Assembly: GCF_007829035.1 (NCBI RefSeq)
Contig: NZ_VIVQ01000001.1
Span: 868,001 to 932,000 of the forward strand
Direction of reading: 5' to 3'
Source of the DNA: Rudaeicoccus suwonensis
Lineage (GTDB): Bacteria; Actinomycetota; Actinomycetes; Actinomycetales; Dermatophilaceae
Length of the DNA: 64,000 nt
Shown piece by piece: positions 41,003 through 49,814 of the stretch. The translations under genes were made by a program, and so were the position numbers. Positions within the stretch are counted from its first letter, which is position 1, and every line of letters begins with the position of its first letter. The notes below the pieces were generated by a model. The model did not search any database, was not told where the DNA came from, and saw only the letters and a program-made list of their open reading frames with translations.

Positions 41003-42756
41003 CAATGCTGGACAAGGGTGGCCCGTCGCGCCAACCCGAACTTGAAGCGGAGGGGATGAGCCGCGACGTCGGTTTCTTCGGCCTCCTGTGGGCTTCCGAA
41101 GGTTCGCTGATCGGATCCGGATGGCTCTTCGGAGCGCTCAGCGCCGCGACCATCGCCGGACCGTCGGCGATCATCGGCTGGATCATCGCCTCGATCATCG
41201 TCATCATCCTCGCGCTGATCCACGCCGAACTCGGTGGCATGTTCCCGGTCAGTGGTGGCACGAGCCGTTACCCGCACTACGCCTTCGGCGGTTTCGCGGG
41301 CGCGACCTTCGGCTGGTTCTCCTACATCCAGGCCGCGACCGTTGCACCGATCGAGGTGCTCGCCGCAGTGCAGTACGCCTCGTCGATGAGCTGGGCCAAG
41401 CACCTGTGGTCGAGTCACAACGGTGGCGAGCTCAGCGGGTCCGGCATCGTGGTGGCCATCATCCTGATGTTGATCTTCACCGCGATCAACCTGGTCGGCA
41501 TCCAGTGGATGAACCGCGTCAACAGCGTGCTCACGTCGTGGAAGGTCGTCATCCCGGTGCTGACGATCATCGTGCTGATGCTGTCGCACTTCCACGGCTC
41601 GAACTTCCACGACTACGGCGGCTTCTTCATCCACGGCTCCGAGATCAAGTCGATCATGCTGGCGATCCCCGCCGGTGGCATCGTCTTCGCGCTGCTCGGT
41701 TTCGAGCAGGCGGTGCAGCTCGGTGGCGAGTCCAAGAACCCCGGTCGCGACATGCCACGCGCGGTCATCTGGTCGATCCTGATCGGCGCCGCGATCTACA
41801 TCCTGGTGCAGGTGGCCTTCATCGCCGCCCTGCAGCCGCACCTCCTCATGGAGGCCAAGACCTGGCCGGGTCTGACCACGTCCGCCTTCCAGCAGAACAA
41901 CGCGACGGCAGCCGCGCTGAACTCGGCACCGTTCTATGAGGTGGCAACCCTCGCGGGTCTGGGCTGGCTGGCCTTCCTGCTGCGTGTCGACGCGATCGTC
42001 TCGCCCGCGGGCACTGGTCTGATCTACCTGACCTCCTCCTCGCGTCTGAGCTACGGCCTGTCTCGCAACGGCTTCGTGCCGAAGGCGCTGGAGAGCAACA
42101 CCAAGACCACCAAGGTGCCGTGGGTCGGCATCATCATCGCTGCCGTGATCGGCATGGTCTTCCTGCTGCCGTTCCCGAGCTGGGGAAAGCTGGTCGGTGT
42201 CGTCACCTCTGCCTCGGTCATGATGTATGCCGGAGCGCCGCTCGCGATGGGTGCCCTGCGCATGCAGAAGCCGGACCTGCCGCGGCCCTACCGGTTGCCG
42301 ATGGGCAACGTGTTGGCCCCGCTGGGCTTCATCTTCGCCAACTTCATCATCTACTGGTCCAGCTGGACGGTGTATTCCACGCTCATGCTGGTGATGCTGG
42401 TCGGTGCGGTGATCATGCTGCTGTCGGGTCTGCTCGGCCTCAACGACAACCTGAAGGAGATGGACTGGCGCGCTGCGTACTGGATCATTCCCTACCTGAT
42501 CGGGATGGGCGTGATCTCTTACCTGGGTGGCTTTGGTAACTCAGGCGGCGAGCCGAGCGGCATCGTCGACGACATCGGCATCTTCAACAACGTGCTGGTC
42601 GGCGGACGTGGTCACATCGGGCTCTACTGGGATCTGTTGGTCATCGCGATCTTCAGCCTGGTGATCTATTACCTCGCCATGGCGACACGGCAGACTCCCG
42701 AGCAGGTCGACGAGACCATCGAGGACGTCTACCCGATGTCGGGTGGCGGTCACTGA
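40999..42756 (+). CDS. APC-family amino-acid permease
   Basis: 585 residues with about 13 hydrophobic segments. The APC superfamily first-helix motif is seen as ASEGSLIGSGWLFGALSAATIAGPSA, and the sixth-helix region as GGIVFALLGFEQAVQLGGESKNPGRDMPRA. C-terminus is hydrophilic and acidic. The frame extends to 40858, but ATG 40999 has CAGGAG upstream. Likely proton-coupled uptake of an amino acid or amine; substrate unknown. It is preceded by a coupled leader ORF and followed by a strong hairpin. Confidence 0.88.
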   Translation: MTMLDKGGPSRQPELEAEGMSRDVGFFGLLWASEGSLIGSGWLFGALSAATIAGPSAIIGWIIASIIVIILALIHAELGGMFPVSGGTSRYPHYAFGGFAGATFGWFSYIQAATVAPIEVLAAVQYASSMSWAKHLWSSHNGGELSGSGIVVAIILMLIFTAINLVGIQWMNRVNSVLTSWKVVIPVLTIIVLMLSHFHGSNFHDYGGFFIHGSEIKSIMLAIPAGGIVFALLGFEQAVQLGGESKNPGRDMPRAVIWSILIGAAIYILVQVAFIAALQPHLLMEAKTWPGLTTSAFQQNNATAAALNSAPFYEVATLAGLGWLAFLLRVDAIVSPAGTGLIYLTSSSRLSYGLSRNGFVPKALESNTKTTKVPWVGIIIAAVIGMVFLLPFPSWGKLVGVVTSASVMMYAGAPLAMGALRMQKPDLPRPYRLPMGNVLAPLGFIFANFIIYWSSWTVYSTLMLVMLVGAVIMLLSGLLGLNDNLKEMDWRAAYWIIPYLIGMGVISYLGGFGNSGGEPSGIVDDIGIFNNVLVGGRGHIGLYWDLLVIAIFSLVIYYLAMATRQTPEQVDETIEDVYPMSGGGH

Positions 42757-42779
42757 CCGATCGCTGAGGTGAATGCGGG

Positions 42780-42818
42780 CAACTGGCCGGTTGAGGAAAT
42801 TCCTCAGCCGGCCAGTTG
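42780..42818. terminator. Long bidirectional hairpin between permease and uridine kinase genes
   Basis: A 19-bp stem (left arm starts CAACTGGCCGG, right arm ends CCGGCCAGTTG) with one G-T pair and almost no loop, centred on GAGGAAATTCCTC. The udk stop codon (42804-42806) lies inside the right arm. It can terminate both convergent transcripts. Confidence 0.75.
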
Positions 42819-43409
42819 CTTTGCCAGCGCCTTGGGCCGTATGGCGATCGCTCCGAGCGCACACTGCTGCGCCACGATCGCCGGTTCGGCGAACGTGAGC
42901 CGCAGGCCGCGTCGCAGCAGCATCACCGGCGGCTTGCGGCGCTCGCGCAGGTCACGCAGCAGCCTCCGGGCGAAGGTGACCCAACGGTTGTGGTGCACGC
43001 AGTACGCACCTTCGAGCAGACCGAGCTCCTGCAGGGGCGCGATCGTGTGCGCGGCGAAGATGCCTTCGGCGACCACGACCGCCGATCCGGCCAGCTCGAC
43101 CTCGCCCGACCCGACGATCGAGGATGTCGAGATGTCATACACGGGTGTCGCGGCGGACCCGGTGCGGCACAGCGACGCGAGCGCGTCGAGGGCAGCCTGC
43201 TGGTGCCACGACCCCACGTCGTCCCAGTCGACCGATCCGTCGGGAAGCCGCGGCAGGGTCGGGTCGTCCGCGGGCTTGTAGAAGTCGTCCAGTCGCACAA
43301 TTGGCCAGCCGTGCTGGCTGCTCAGCTGGGCCGCCCAGCGCGACTTGCCTGACCCGCTCGGCCCGCACAACACGAGAACCCGTGCGGCAGCCGGCATACC
43401 TGTCGTCAC
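42804..43409 (-). CDS. udk: Uridine kinase-like protein
   Basis: 201 residues. P-loop GPSGSGKSRWA (about 16-26) and the uridine-kinase motif LDDFYKPADDPTLPR, plus ARRLLRDLRERRKPP as the lid region. Phosphorylates uridine or cytidine to the monophosphate. Start GTG at 43409 overlaps the pseudo-ALDH stop by 4 bp, making it the last gene of the deoC operon. The C-terminus ends in a terminator hairpin. Short relative to classical Udk (about 210-220) but complete. Confidence 0.85.
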   Translation of the reverse strand: MTTGMPAAARVLVLCGPSGSGKSRWAAQLSSQHGWPIVRLDDFYKPADDPTLPRLPDGSVDWDDVGSWHQQAALDALASLCRTGSAATPVYDISTSSIVGSGEVELAGSAVVVAEGIFAAHTIAPLQELGLLEGAYCVHHNRWVTFARRLLRDLRERRKPPVMLLRRGLRLTFAEPAIVAQQCALGAIAIRPKALAKQLAG

Positions 43410-44290
43410 AGGCCTTTGGGGTGCCAGACGGTCTTGGTCTCAAGGAATGCGCGAACCCGCGAAAGGTCAGGAGTTTCAACCCAATCGGGCTCGACCGCGT
43501 CGGCGCCGTCACCAGCTGGTCGCACGACGCGCTTCAGCGTCTGGGCTGCCGTGGCCTCCCACTCCGCCCACGTCGTGCCGGTGGCACCGGCCAGGTCGAT
43601 GGCATTGACATCGGCGTGGCCGGCCAGCCACGGTGCGAGTTCGGCGGTGCGACCGGTGACGATGTTGACGACGCCGCCGGGAACGTCCGAGGTGGCGAGC
43701 ACCTCGGCCAGCGAGACCGCGGGCAGCGGCCGGTCCTCGCTGGCGATGACGACGACGGTGTTGCCCGACACGATCGCCGGTGCGATCACCGACACCAGCC
43801 CGAGCAGCGAACTTGCTTGCGGCGCGAGGACTCCCACGACGCCGGTCGGCTCAGGGGCAGAGATGTCGAGGTAGGGGCCGGCCACCGGGTTGAGGTTGCC
43901 GAGCACCTGGGCGAGCTTGTCCGACCACCCGGCATACCAGACCCAGCGGTCGATCGCGGCGTCGACGATCCTGGCGGACTGCGCCTTGGTGATGCCCTCG
44001 CTCGCCGCGACCTCGGCGGCGAACTGTTCGCGACGACCTTCGAGCACCTCACCGACGCGGTACAGCACCTGACCGCGGTTGTATGCCGTGGCTGCCGACC
44101 AGCCCTTCACCGCACCGCGTGCGGCGACGACGGCATCGCGGATGTCCTTGCGGGACCCCCATGCGGCGTTGGCGAGGAATTTCGGTGCGCCGCCCTGCGA
44201 GGTGACCTCGTATGAGCGGCCGGATTCGGAGCGGGGGAACTTGCCTCCGATGTAGAGCTTGTAGGTCTTGCGGACCTCGACGCGTGCCAT
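43406..44290 (-). CDS. Short aldehyde dehydrogenase-like protein lacking the catalytic domain
   Basis: 294 residues that align with the NAD-binding N-terminal part of ALDHs (KTYKLYIGGKF, YAGWSDKLAQVLG, EPTGVVGVLAP). It contains no cysteine at all, so the nucleophile of the family is missing, and the catalytic/oligomerisation half is replaced by a short tail. It begins one base into the stop of the full-length ALDH gene (TGATG). A 482 + 294 residue pair resembles the two domains of ALDH16 enzymes, whose second domain is non-catalytic; this looks like that protein encoded by two genes. Possible structural partner. Confidence 0.82.
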   Translation of the reverse strand: MARVEVRKTYKLYIGGKFPRSESGRSYEVTSQGGAPKFLANAAWGSRKDIRDAVVAARGAVKGWSAATAYNRGQVLYRVGEVLEGRREQFAAEVAASEGITKAQSARIVDAAIDRWVWYAGWSDKLAQVLGNLNPVAGPYLDISAPEPTGVVGVLAPQASSLLGLVSVIAPAIVSGNTVVVIASEDRPLPAVSLAEVLATSDVPGGVVNIVTGRTAELAPWLAGHADVNAIDLAGATGTTWAEWEATAAQTLKRVVRPAGDGADAVEPDWVETPDLSRVRAFLETKTVWHPKGL

Positions 44291-45738
44291 CAGTGGCTGC
44301 CTTCCGTGACGTATGCCGCGAGCCCGTGACGCCCGCCTTCGCGGCCGTAGCCGCTCTCCTTGTAACCACCGAACGGGGAGGTCGGATCAAACCGGTTGAA
44401 CGTGTTGGCCCAGACGACACCGGCGCGCAGCTGATCGGCGATCTGCAGGATGCGCGAGCCCTTCTCCGACCAGATTCCGGCTGACAGGCCGTACGGCGTG
44501 TTGTTGGCCTTGGCGACGGCTTCGGCCGGCGTGCGGAAGGTCAGGACCGACAGCACCGGTCCGAAGATCTCCTCCTGGGCAATGCGGTGCGCCTGCGACA
44601 CATCGGTGAAAACGGTTGGTGCGAACCAGTATCCGCGTTCTGGGAGTGCACAATCTGGGGTCCATCGCGTCGCTCCCTCGGCTTCACCAGCCGCGGTCAG
44701 CTCGGTGATACGAGCCAGCTGTGCGGCGGAGTTGATCGCGCCGACGTCGGTGTTCTTGTCGAGCGGGTCACCGACCCGCAGGGTGGTGAGCCGTCGCTTC
44801 AGCCGGCGGATGACATCGTCGGCGATGCTCTCCTGCACCAGCAGCCGCGAGCCCGCACAGCAGACGTGTCCCTGGTTGAAGAAGATCCCGTTGACGATGC
44901 CCTCGACCGCCTGGTCGATGGCCGCGTCGTCGAAGACGATGTTGGCGGCTTTGCCGCCGAGTTCGAGGGTGACCTTCTTGCGCGTGCCGGCAACCGCCCG
45001 CGCGATTGCACGACCGACATCGGTGGAGCCGGTGAAGGCGATCTTGTCGACGCCCGGGTGATCGACGATGGCCTGCCCGGTGGCGCCTGCGCCGGTCACG
45101 ATGTTGACGACGCCGGCCGGAAGGTCGGCCTGCTGACAGACCTGCGCGAACAACAGCGCGGTCAGCGGGGTGGTCTCGGCGGGTTTGAGGACGACGGTGT
45201 TTCCGGTCGCCAGAGCTGGTGCGATCTTCCACGCGAGCATGAGCAGCGGGAAGTTCCACGGGATCACCTGGCCGACGACGCCCAAGGGAGCGGGATCGGT
45301 GCCGAGGCCCGCGTAGTCCAGCTTGTCGGCCCATCCGGCGTGATAGAAGAAGTGCGCCGCGGCGAGTGGCACGTCGACGTCGCGAGATTCCTTGATCGGC
45401 TTGCCGTTGTCGATGGATTCCAGCACGGCGAACTCGCGGGCTCGCTCTTGCAGAATCCGGGCGATGCGGAAGAGGTACTTGCCGCGTTCGGACCCCGGCA
45501 TACGTCCCCAGACGCGCTCGTAAGCGCGGCGGGCGGCGCGGACCGCCGCGTCGACATCGGTGGCGTCGGCCTCGGCGATGTCGGCGAGCGACTCCTCGGT
45601 GGCCGGGTTGACCGTCTTGAACGACGTGCCCGCGGCCGGGTCGACGAATTCACCGCCGATGAATAGCCCGTATGACGAGGCGATGTCGACGACCGAGCGC
45701 GATTCCGGCGCCGGTGCGTATTCGAATTTCGGTGTCAT
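44290..45738 (-). CDS. Aldehyde dehydrogenase, catalytic subunit
   Basis: 482 residues with a complete ALDH core: PWNFPLLMLAWKIAPAL, the general base in VTLELGGKAANIV, and the nucleophile in NQGHVCCAGSRLL; PFGGYKESGYGREGG near the end. ATG at 45738 gives MTPKFEYAPAPES; the longer frame is a shadow inside deoC. Downstream of deoC by 17 bp, so acetaldehyde released from deoxyribose 5-phosphate is the likely substrate. Coupled to the catalytically dead homologue downstream. Confidence 0.92.
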   Translation of the reverse strand: MTPKFEYAPAPESRSVVDIASSYGLFIGGEFVDPAAGTSFKTVNPATEESLADIAEADATDVDAAVRAARRAYERVWGRMPGSERGKYLFRIARILQERAREFAVLESIDNGKPIKESRDVDVPLAAAHFFYHAGWADKLDYAGLGTDPAPLGVVGQVIPWNFPLLMLAWKIAPALATGNTVVLKPAETTPLTALLFAQVCQQADLPAGVVNIVTGAGATGQAIVDHPGVDKIAFTGSTDVGRAIARAVAGTRKKVTLELGGKAANIVFDDAAIDQAVEGIVNGIFFNQGHVCCAGSRLLVQESIADDVIRRLKRRLTTLRVGDPLDKNTDVGAINSAAQLARITELTAAGEAEGATRWTPDCALPERGYWFAPTVFTDVSQAHRIAQEEIFGPVLSVLTFRTPAEAVAKANNTPYGLSAGIWSEKGSRILQIADQLRAGVVWANTFNRFDPTSPFGGYKESGYGREGGRHGLAAYVTEGSH

Positions 45739-45755
45739 TGGTGGTCTTTCGCGGA

Positions 45756-46739
45756 TCAGTCGATGGATACGTAATCGGCGCCGGAGTAGGCACCTTTGCG
45801 CAGCTTCTGCCGCTGCATCAACAGGTCGGTCAGCAGGCTCGACGCGCCGAACCGGAACCAGGCCGGGTCGAGCCAGTCGTCGCCCGCGATCTCGCTGACC
45901 ATGACGAGATACTTGATGGCGTCCTTGCTGGTCCGGATCCCGCCGGCCGGTTTGACCCCGATCATGTCGCCGGTCAGCTCGCGCCAGTCGCGGACGGCCT
46001 CCAGCATCACCAGCGTCACCGGCATCGTCGCGGCCGGCTGGATCTTGCCGGTCGATGTCTTGATGAAGTCGGCGCCCGCGAGCATCGCCAGCCACGAGGC
46101 GCGACGCACATTGTCGTATGTCGCAAGCTCGCCGGTCTCGAGGATGACCTTCAGGTGCGCGTCGGGCTGGTCACCCGGGCGCGCACAGACCTCTTTGACT
46201 GCGGTGATCTGGTCGAAGACCAGCCGGTAGTCGCCGGACAGGAAGGCGCCTCGGTCGATCACCATGTCGATCTCGTCCGCACCGGCCCGGACTGCATCGC
46301 GGGTGTCGGCGAGCTTGACCGCCAGGCTCGCACGGCCGGACGGAAAGGCTGTCGACACGGCGGCGACGTGGATCCCAGTGCCCTGCAGGGCGTCGCAGGC
46401 GACGCCGACCATGTCGTTGTAGACGCACACGGCCGCGACCTGTGGGGTTGCCGGATCCGTGGGGTCGGGGTAGGCGGCCTTCGCGCACAGACTGCGGACC
46501 TTGCCGATGGTGTCGGACCCTTCGAGAGTGGTCAGGTCGATCATCGCGATGGCCATGTCGATAGCCCACGATTTGCTGTCGGATTTGATCGAGCGGCTGC
46601 CGAGTCCGGCCGCTCGCGCCTCGATCCCGACCTGGTCGACACCGGGTAATCCGTGCAGCCAGGTGCGCAGCGCGTTGTTGGTCAGCGAGGTCACTCCGAG
46701 CAGTTCCCGGGCCCGCGACGTTGCAGATGATGGGCTCAC
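45756..46739 (-). CDS. deoC: Deoxyribose-phosphate aldolase
   Basis: 327 residues. The Schiff-base lysine is in GADFIKTSTGKIQP, with the proton-relay Lys in GVKPAGGIRTSKDA; both are DeoC signatures. It cleaves 2-deoxyribose 5-phosphate to glyceraldehyde 3-phosphate and acetaldehyde. Longer than the E. coli enzyme (259) because of N- and C-terminal extensions, as in other actinobacterial and eukaryotic forms. GTG at 46739 lies 6 bp after a -10-like TAGGCT. First gene of deoC-ALDH-pseudoALDH-udk. Confidence 0.95.
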   Translation of the reverse strand: MSPSSATSRARELLGVTSLTNNALRTWLHGLPGVDQVGIEARAAGLGSRSIKSDSKSWAIDMAIAMIDLTTLEGSDTIGKVRSLCAKAAYPDPTDPATPQVAAVCVYNDMVGVACDALQGTGIHVAAVSTAFPSGRASLAVKLADTRDAVRAGADEIDMVIDRGAFLSGDYRLVFDQITAVKEVCARPGDQPDAHLKVILETGELATYDNVRRASWLAMLAGADFIKTSTGKIQPAATMPVTLVMLEAVRDWRELTGDMIGVKPAGGIRTSKDAIKYLVMVSEIAGDDWLDPAWFRFGASSLLTDLLMQRQKLRKGAYSGADYVSID

Positions 46740-46744
46740 CAGGG

Positions 46745-46751
46745 CAGCCTA
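46745..46751. promoter_or_regulatory. Possible overlapping -10 elements, deoC / PH-protein promoter
   Basis: CAGCCTA reads CAGCCT on the plus strand, 7 bp before ATG 46758, and TAGGCT on the minus strand, 6 bp before GTG 46739. The minus-strand element is good; the plus-strand one is weak. Only 18 bp separate the two start codons. Confidence 0.35.
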
Positions 46752-46757
46752 TCTGCC

Positions 46758-47438
46758 ATGCGATCCCCTCTGAATCGGAAAGTCGACCCAGCAAGCAGCA
46801 GAGGTCGTCGTGTGTTCCGTCAGCCGGTCATGCTGGTCAGTGGGGTGGCGCTGGGGCTGGTGAGTGTGCTCCTGCTGGTCGGTCTGCTCATTGCCGATGG
46901 TTTCTCCACGCCCGCGGAACTCCTGTGGCCGATCGGTTCGCTCCTGCTGGTGTGGGTCGTATTCGTGCGTCCCTGCGTCGAACTCGACCAGTCCGGAGTG
47001 ACGCTGCGCAACCTGATTCGCGATGTTGCGTTCACCTGGCCGGCCGTCGATGTCATCGAGCAACGCTGGAACCTCAAGATCTACACACCCGAGGACGTCG
47101 GCTTCAGCTCATGGGCGATCGCCTCGCAACGACCGCAGGGGCGAGCGATCCGCTCACCGCAGCGCGGCTTCGGGCTGATGGTCGGCGGCCGATTCAACGT
47201 CGCCGCGGTGTCTTCGCCGGATGGCGCGACGCCCTCGGACGTCATGGTCGCGCGACGCGGATCTGCCGCGGACGTCGCCGCCGTGATCGACCGCAGCAAG
47301 AACGAATATCTGGCTGCCGTCGAACGGCAGATCACCCCCAGGCAGGACTCGGCGGCGCACCGCAGCTACGCGACCCCGGCGATTGTGGCCGCAGTGCTCG
47401 GTATCGCCTTCATCCTGGCGTCTTTCTACTGGGGCTGA
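46758..47438 (+). CDS. PH-domain (bPH6-like) membrane protein
   Basis: 226 residues. Two hydrophobic segments at about 25-45 and 52-70, a PH-like domain (PF10756 type) with VELDQSGVTLRNLIRDVAFTWPAVDVIEQRW, and a C-terminal membrane helix. Similar to mycobacterial CFP-6-type antigens. Divergent from deoC with 18 bp between starts. Role unknown. Confidence 0.75.
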   Translation: MRSPLNRKVDPASSRGRRVFRQPVMLVSGVALGLVSVLLLVGLLIADGFSTPAELLWPIGSLLLVWVVFVRPCVELDQSGVTLRNLIRDVAFTWPAVDVIEQRWNLKIYTPEDVGFSSWAIASQRPQGRAIRSPQRGFGLMVGGRFNVAAVSSPDGATPSDVMVARRGSAADVAAVIDRSKNEYLAAVERQITPRQDSAAHRSYATPAIVAAVLGIAFILASFYWG

Positions 47439-47472
47439 CTTCGCTCGTAGAGCGGACCTCAACGGTGGCCCT

Positions 47473-47616
47473 GTCCCGCTGATGCGTGGTCCCGGTGATG
47501 TGGGGTCCCGGTGATGTGGGGTCCCGGTGATACGTGGTCCCGGTGATGTGGGGTCCCGGTGATACGTGGTCCCGGTGATACGTGGTCCCGGTGATACGTG
47601 GTCCCGGTGACGCGTG
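47473..47616. repeat. Nine tandem 16-bp repeats
   Basis: Nine head-to-tail units of consensus GTCCCGGTGATRYGTG, with three main variants (ending ATGTGGG, ATACGTG or RCGCGTG/GCGTG). Copies differ at 1-3 positions. They lie between the PH-protein stop and the HNH gene stop. No spacers, so not CRISPR. Iteron-like or VNTR-like; the period is 1.5 helical turns. A degenerate tenth GTCCC follows. Confidence 0.9.
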
Positions 47617-47643
47617 GTCCCTCTTGCATCACCGCGATGCTTG

Positions 47644-49272
47644 TCAGGCGACATTTTCTGAATCGTGCAGCAGTCCCTCGGTGTCTGCAGCCCCGGCTTT
47701 TGTCGGTCCCGCATACCGCGATGGGGTGTTGCTCACCTCCACCTCTGGTGGCGACGTGCTGGATGAGTGGTTGTGCTGCTCTCCGATGCGGCCTGGGGAG
47801 AGGTCCCATGTCACGTGTCCGGCTGTTGTGGTGGCGGTGTAGCCGTCGCGGTGAATGATGGTGTGGTGTCGGGCGCAGACGAGGGCTGAGTTGGTCAGGC
47901 TGGTGCCGCCGCCGGCCCACCAGGGGATGATGTGGTGGACTTCGCACCATGCGGGTGGTCGGTCGCATCCGGGGAAGGTGCAGTGCCGGTCTCGGACGAT
48001 CACGGCTGTGCGTAAACCTGCGGTGACGAGTCGTTTTTGTCGTCCGACGTCGAGTGGTTCGCTTGTTGCACCGAGTACGACGGGGATGAGGTCTGCGTCG
48101 CATGCCAGTCGGCGTGCGGATGCTGGATCGATGACGTCCCCACTGCTGGTGGTGGCGTGGCCGCGACCCTCTGTGAGGGTGTCCAGTGGGAGTAGAACGA
48201 CGACCTTCGCGGTGCCGGACATCGGCGACATTGAGGCATCCAGATCACGTGTGGCATGCGTGATCAGCTCGAGCAGTGCATCGAGTCGACGCTTTCCGGG
48301 TGAGCGCGTATCTCGCGGGGCGTTCGCGCTGACGGTGCTGTCGTCGCGGGTGTCAGGCTCGTGTCCGGGGTCGTCTGGCCCAGGCTGTGGATGAGTTGAT
48401 CCCGTGGTCGCCTTCTCCGTTGGTGCAGAGTCGCGCGCAGGTGCTGCCCGGTCGTGGTGGTTCGCGTCGGCGTCATACGTGCCGCTCGTGGCGGGCTCGT
48501 CTTTCACCGCTCCACGTCCCGTCTCCGGTCGGGTCTCAGGGCGCGGAGCGCTCGTGGCATTGAGTGCTTCTTTGACGATCGCGGCGTGAGCGGGGGACAG
48601 GTCGGCGATCAAACGCACCATTCCAGTGGGTAATTCGCGCCAGGTGAGGGATTCCACCTGCTGCTGATGGTCCTCGTCGTCCGCCAGCTGATCGTCACCG
48701 AAGGCGGCGATCAGGCGCCTGGTCAGAGTGCGCAAAGAGCGAGGACTGAAGTCTTCGAGTGCGAGAAACCATGAGTGGATCTCGCTGCGCTCAACGGTCG
48801 GGAACAGTGGCGCGACTTTTTCTGCTTCGCGCAGAGCTGTTGCGGCCGTGTCTACGGTCACTTGCCCGTCTCGGACTGCCCCGATGATGGCGTGGTTGCG
48901 CGCATCCAGTGCGGCGGTGGCGATATCGGCGATGGCACGTGCTTGGTGGTGGGTCGTGCCCGGGGTCAGATCACGCACCCATTGCGTGGTCGATGCTGCG
49001 GTGGACTGTGCGACAACGCCGCGATCGACCGCGTCGGCTGCGGCGAGTGCGGCGATCGCCTCGGCGCGGTGGCTGATGGTCAAAGCCGCTGATGCCAGAT
49101 GGGTGAGATCGCGCTCAGCGAGTTGAAAGATGGCAGCCGGCCACGCCTGGAGCACCTGCACGAACTCGTCTGTGGCATTCAGCAGTTCGGCGGCGTGGCC
49201 GGGTGCTGCGGGTGTGACTTGATCGCAGGCGACGGCCAGCGGAGTGTCAGGTGTTGTCGGAACGTGTTCCAT
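47644..49272 (-). CDS. DUF222 / HNH endonuclease (13E12-repeat family type)
   Basis: 542 residues. N-terminal DUF222 helical domain (about 30-230), an acidic Thr/Asp/Pro-rich linker, and a C-terminal HNH nuclease with CTFPGCDRPPAWCEVHHI, NSALVCARHH and the zinc-binding CX..C pairs. Similar to mycobacterial 13E12-family proteins, several of which are LexA-regulated. ATG at 49272 has GAGGAGG upstream; the frame above it is open but falls in an intergenic region. The gene is flanked by more than 200 and 500 bp of non-coding DNA and by 16-bp repeats, and the locus is nearly free of the GTATGNC motif seen elsewhere, all suggesting later acquisition. Confidence 0.85.
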   Translation of the reverse strand: MEHVPTTPDTPLAVACDQVTPAAPGHAAELLNATDEFVQVLQAWPAAIFQLAERDLTHLASAALTISHRAEAIAALAAADAVDRGVVAQSTAASTTQWVRDLTPGTTHHQARAIADIATAALDARNHAIIGAVRDGQVTVDTAATALREAEKVAPLFPTVERSEIHSWFLALEDFSPRSLRTLTRRLIAAFGDDQLADDEDHQQQVESLTWRELPTGMVRLIADLSPAHAAIVKEALNATSAPRPETRPETGRGAVKDEPATSGTYDADANHHDRAAPARDSAPTEKATTGSTHPQPGPDDPGHEPDTRDDSTVSANAPRDTRSPGKRRLDALLELITHATRDLDASMSPMSGTAKVVVLLPLDTLTEGRGHATTSSGDVIDPASARRLACDADLIPVVLGATSEPLDVGRQKRLVTAGLRTAVIVRDRHCTFPGCDRPPAWCEVHHIIPWWAGGGTSLTNSALVCARHHTIIHRDGYTATTTAGHVTWDLSPGRIGEQHNHSSSTSPPEVEVSNTPSRYAGPTKAGAADTEGLLHDSENVA

Positions 49273-49814
49273 GACCGCCTCCTCGCGCTGTGGTTGGTTG
49301 ATTCGACCTATGACTATTAGAACATATGTCGGAACCCGTGACAAGTGTCCAACCGCGTGAAATCGGTTGAGGAACAACGCAATTCGCGATTTCTTCATCC
49401 ACAGGACCTGGGTCGACGGACACTTGTCCACAGAGCGGCACGATCCGATGGCAGTCCGTCGACGGCCGCGTGTAGTTGAGGGCGCAGGTGAGGTGGGCAG
49501 CATTCTGATGCAACCGATGGACACCGATGCATGCGTGCGGCGGCAAGCCCGTTCCGCGGGTCCGTGGCGCGACCGCGTTGACCGTGACGAGGTTCGGGTC
49601 GGTGGCATCCCGTTCGCAAGTCGTGGCCCGACGTGGTTTGACTTCCGCCGGGGTCCACCGCTGTCGCTGTCGCTGTCGCTGGGGGTCACGTCTGTGCAGG
49701 ACAGATCAGCGCTCCTCTGGCTGATCAGTCCTCAGCTGACGTGTTGGTGCCACTCAACTCTCGATCAAGCTGGATGGACCCCTCGGCGCAGAGCAGTCCA
49801 ACCCTCGTGCGTAG
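49273..49814. other. 542-bp non-coding region upstream of the HNH gene
   Basis: It holds the HNH-gene promoter near 49300-49345 (TAATAG as likely -10 on the minus strand), a LexA-like box, and a CTGTCG triplet repeat at 49661-49678. Open frames cross it, but none has a start signal or a recognisable product. No tRNA found. Confidence 0.5.
49320..49331. promoter_or_regulatory. LexA/SOS-like box upstream of the HNH gene
   Basis: GAAC-ATAT-GTCG matches the Gram-positive/mycobacterial SOS box GAAC-N4-GTTC except in the last half site. It lies about 48-60 bp before the HNH start, next to the putative -10 TAATAG. Known LexA targets in Mycobacterium include DUF222/13E12 genes, which supports the reading. 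Confidence 0.45.

Noticed and set aside
25067-47616. CRISPR arrays at 25067-25390 and 47473-47616
   Set aside because: Both are head-to-tail repeats with no spacers, and no cas genes are present.
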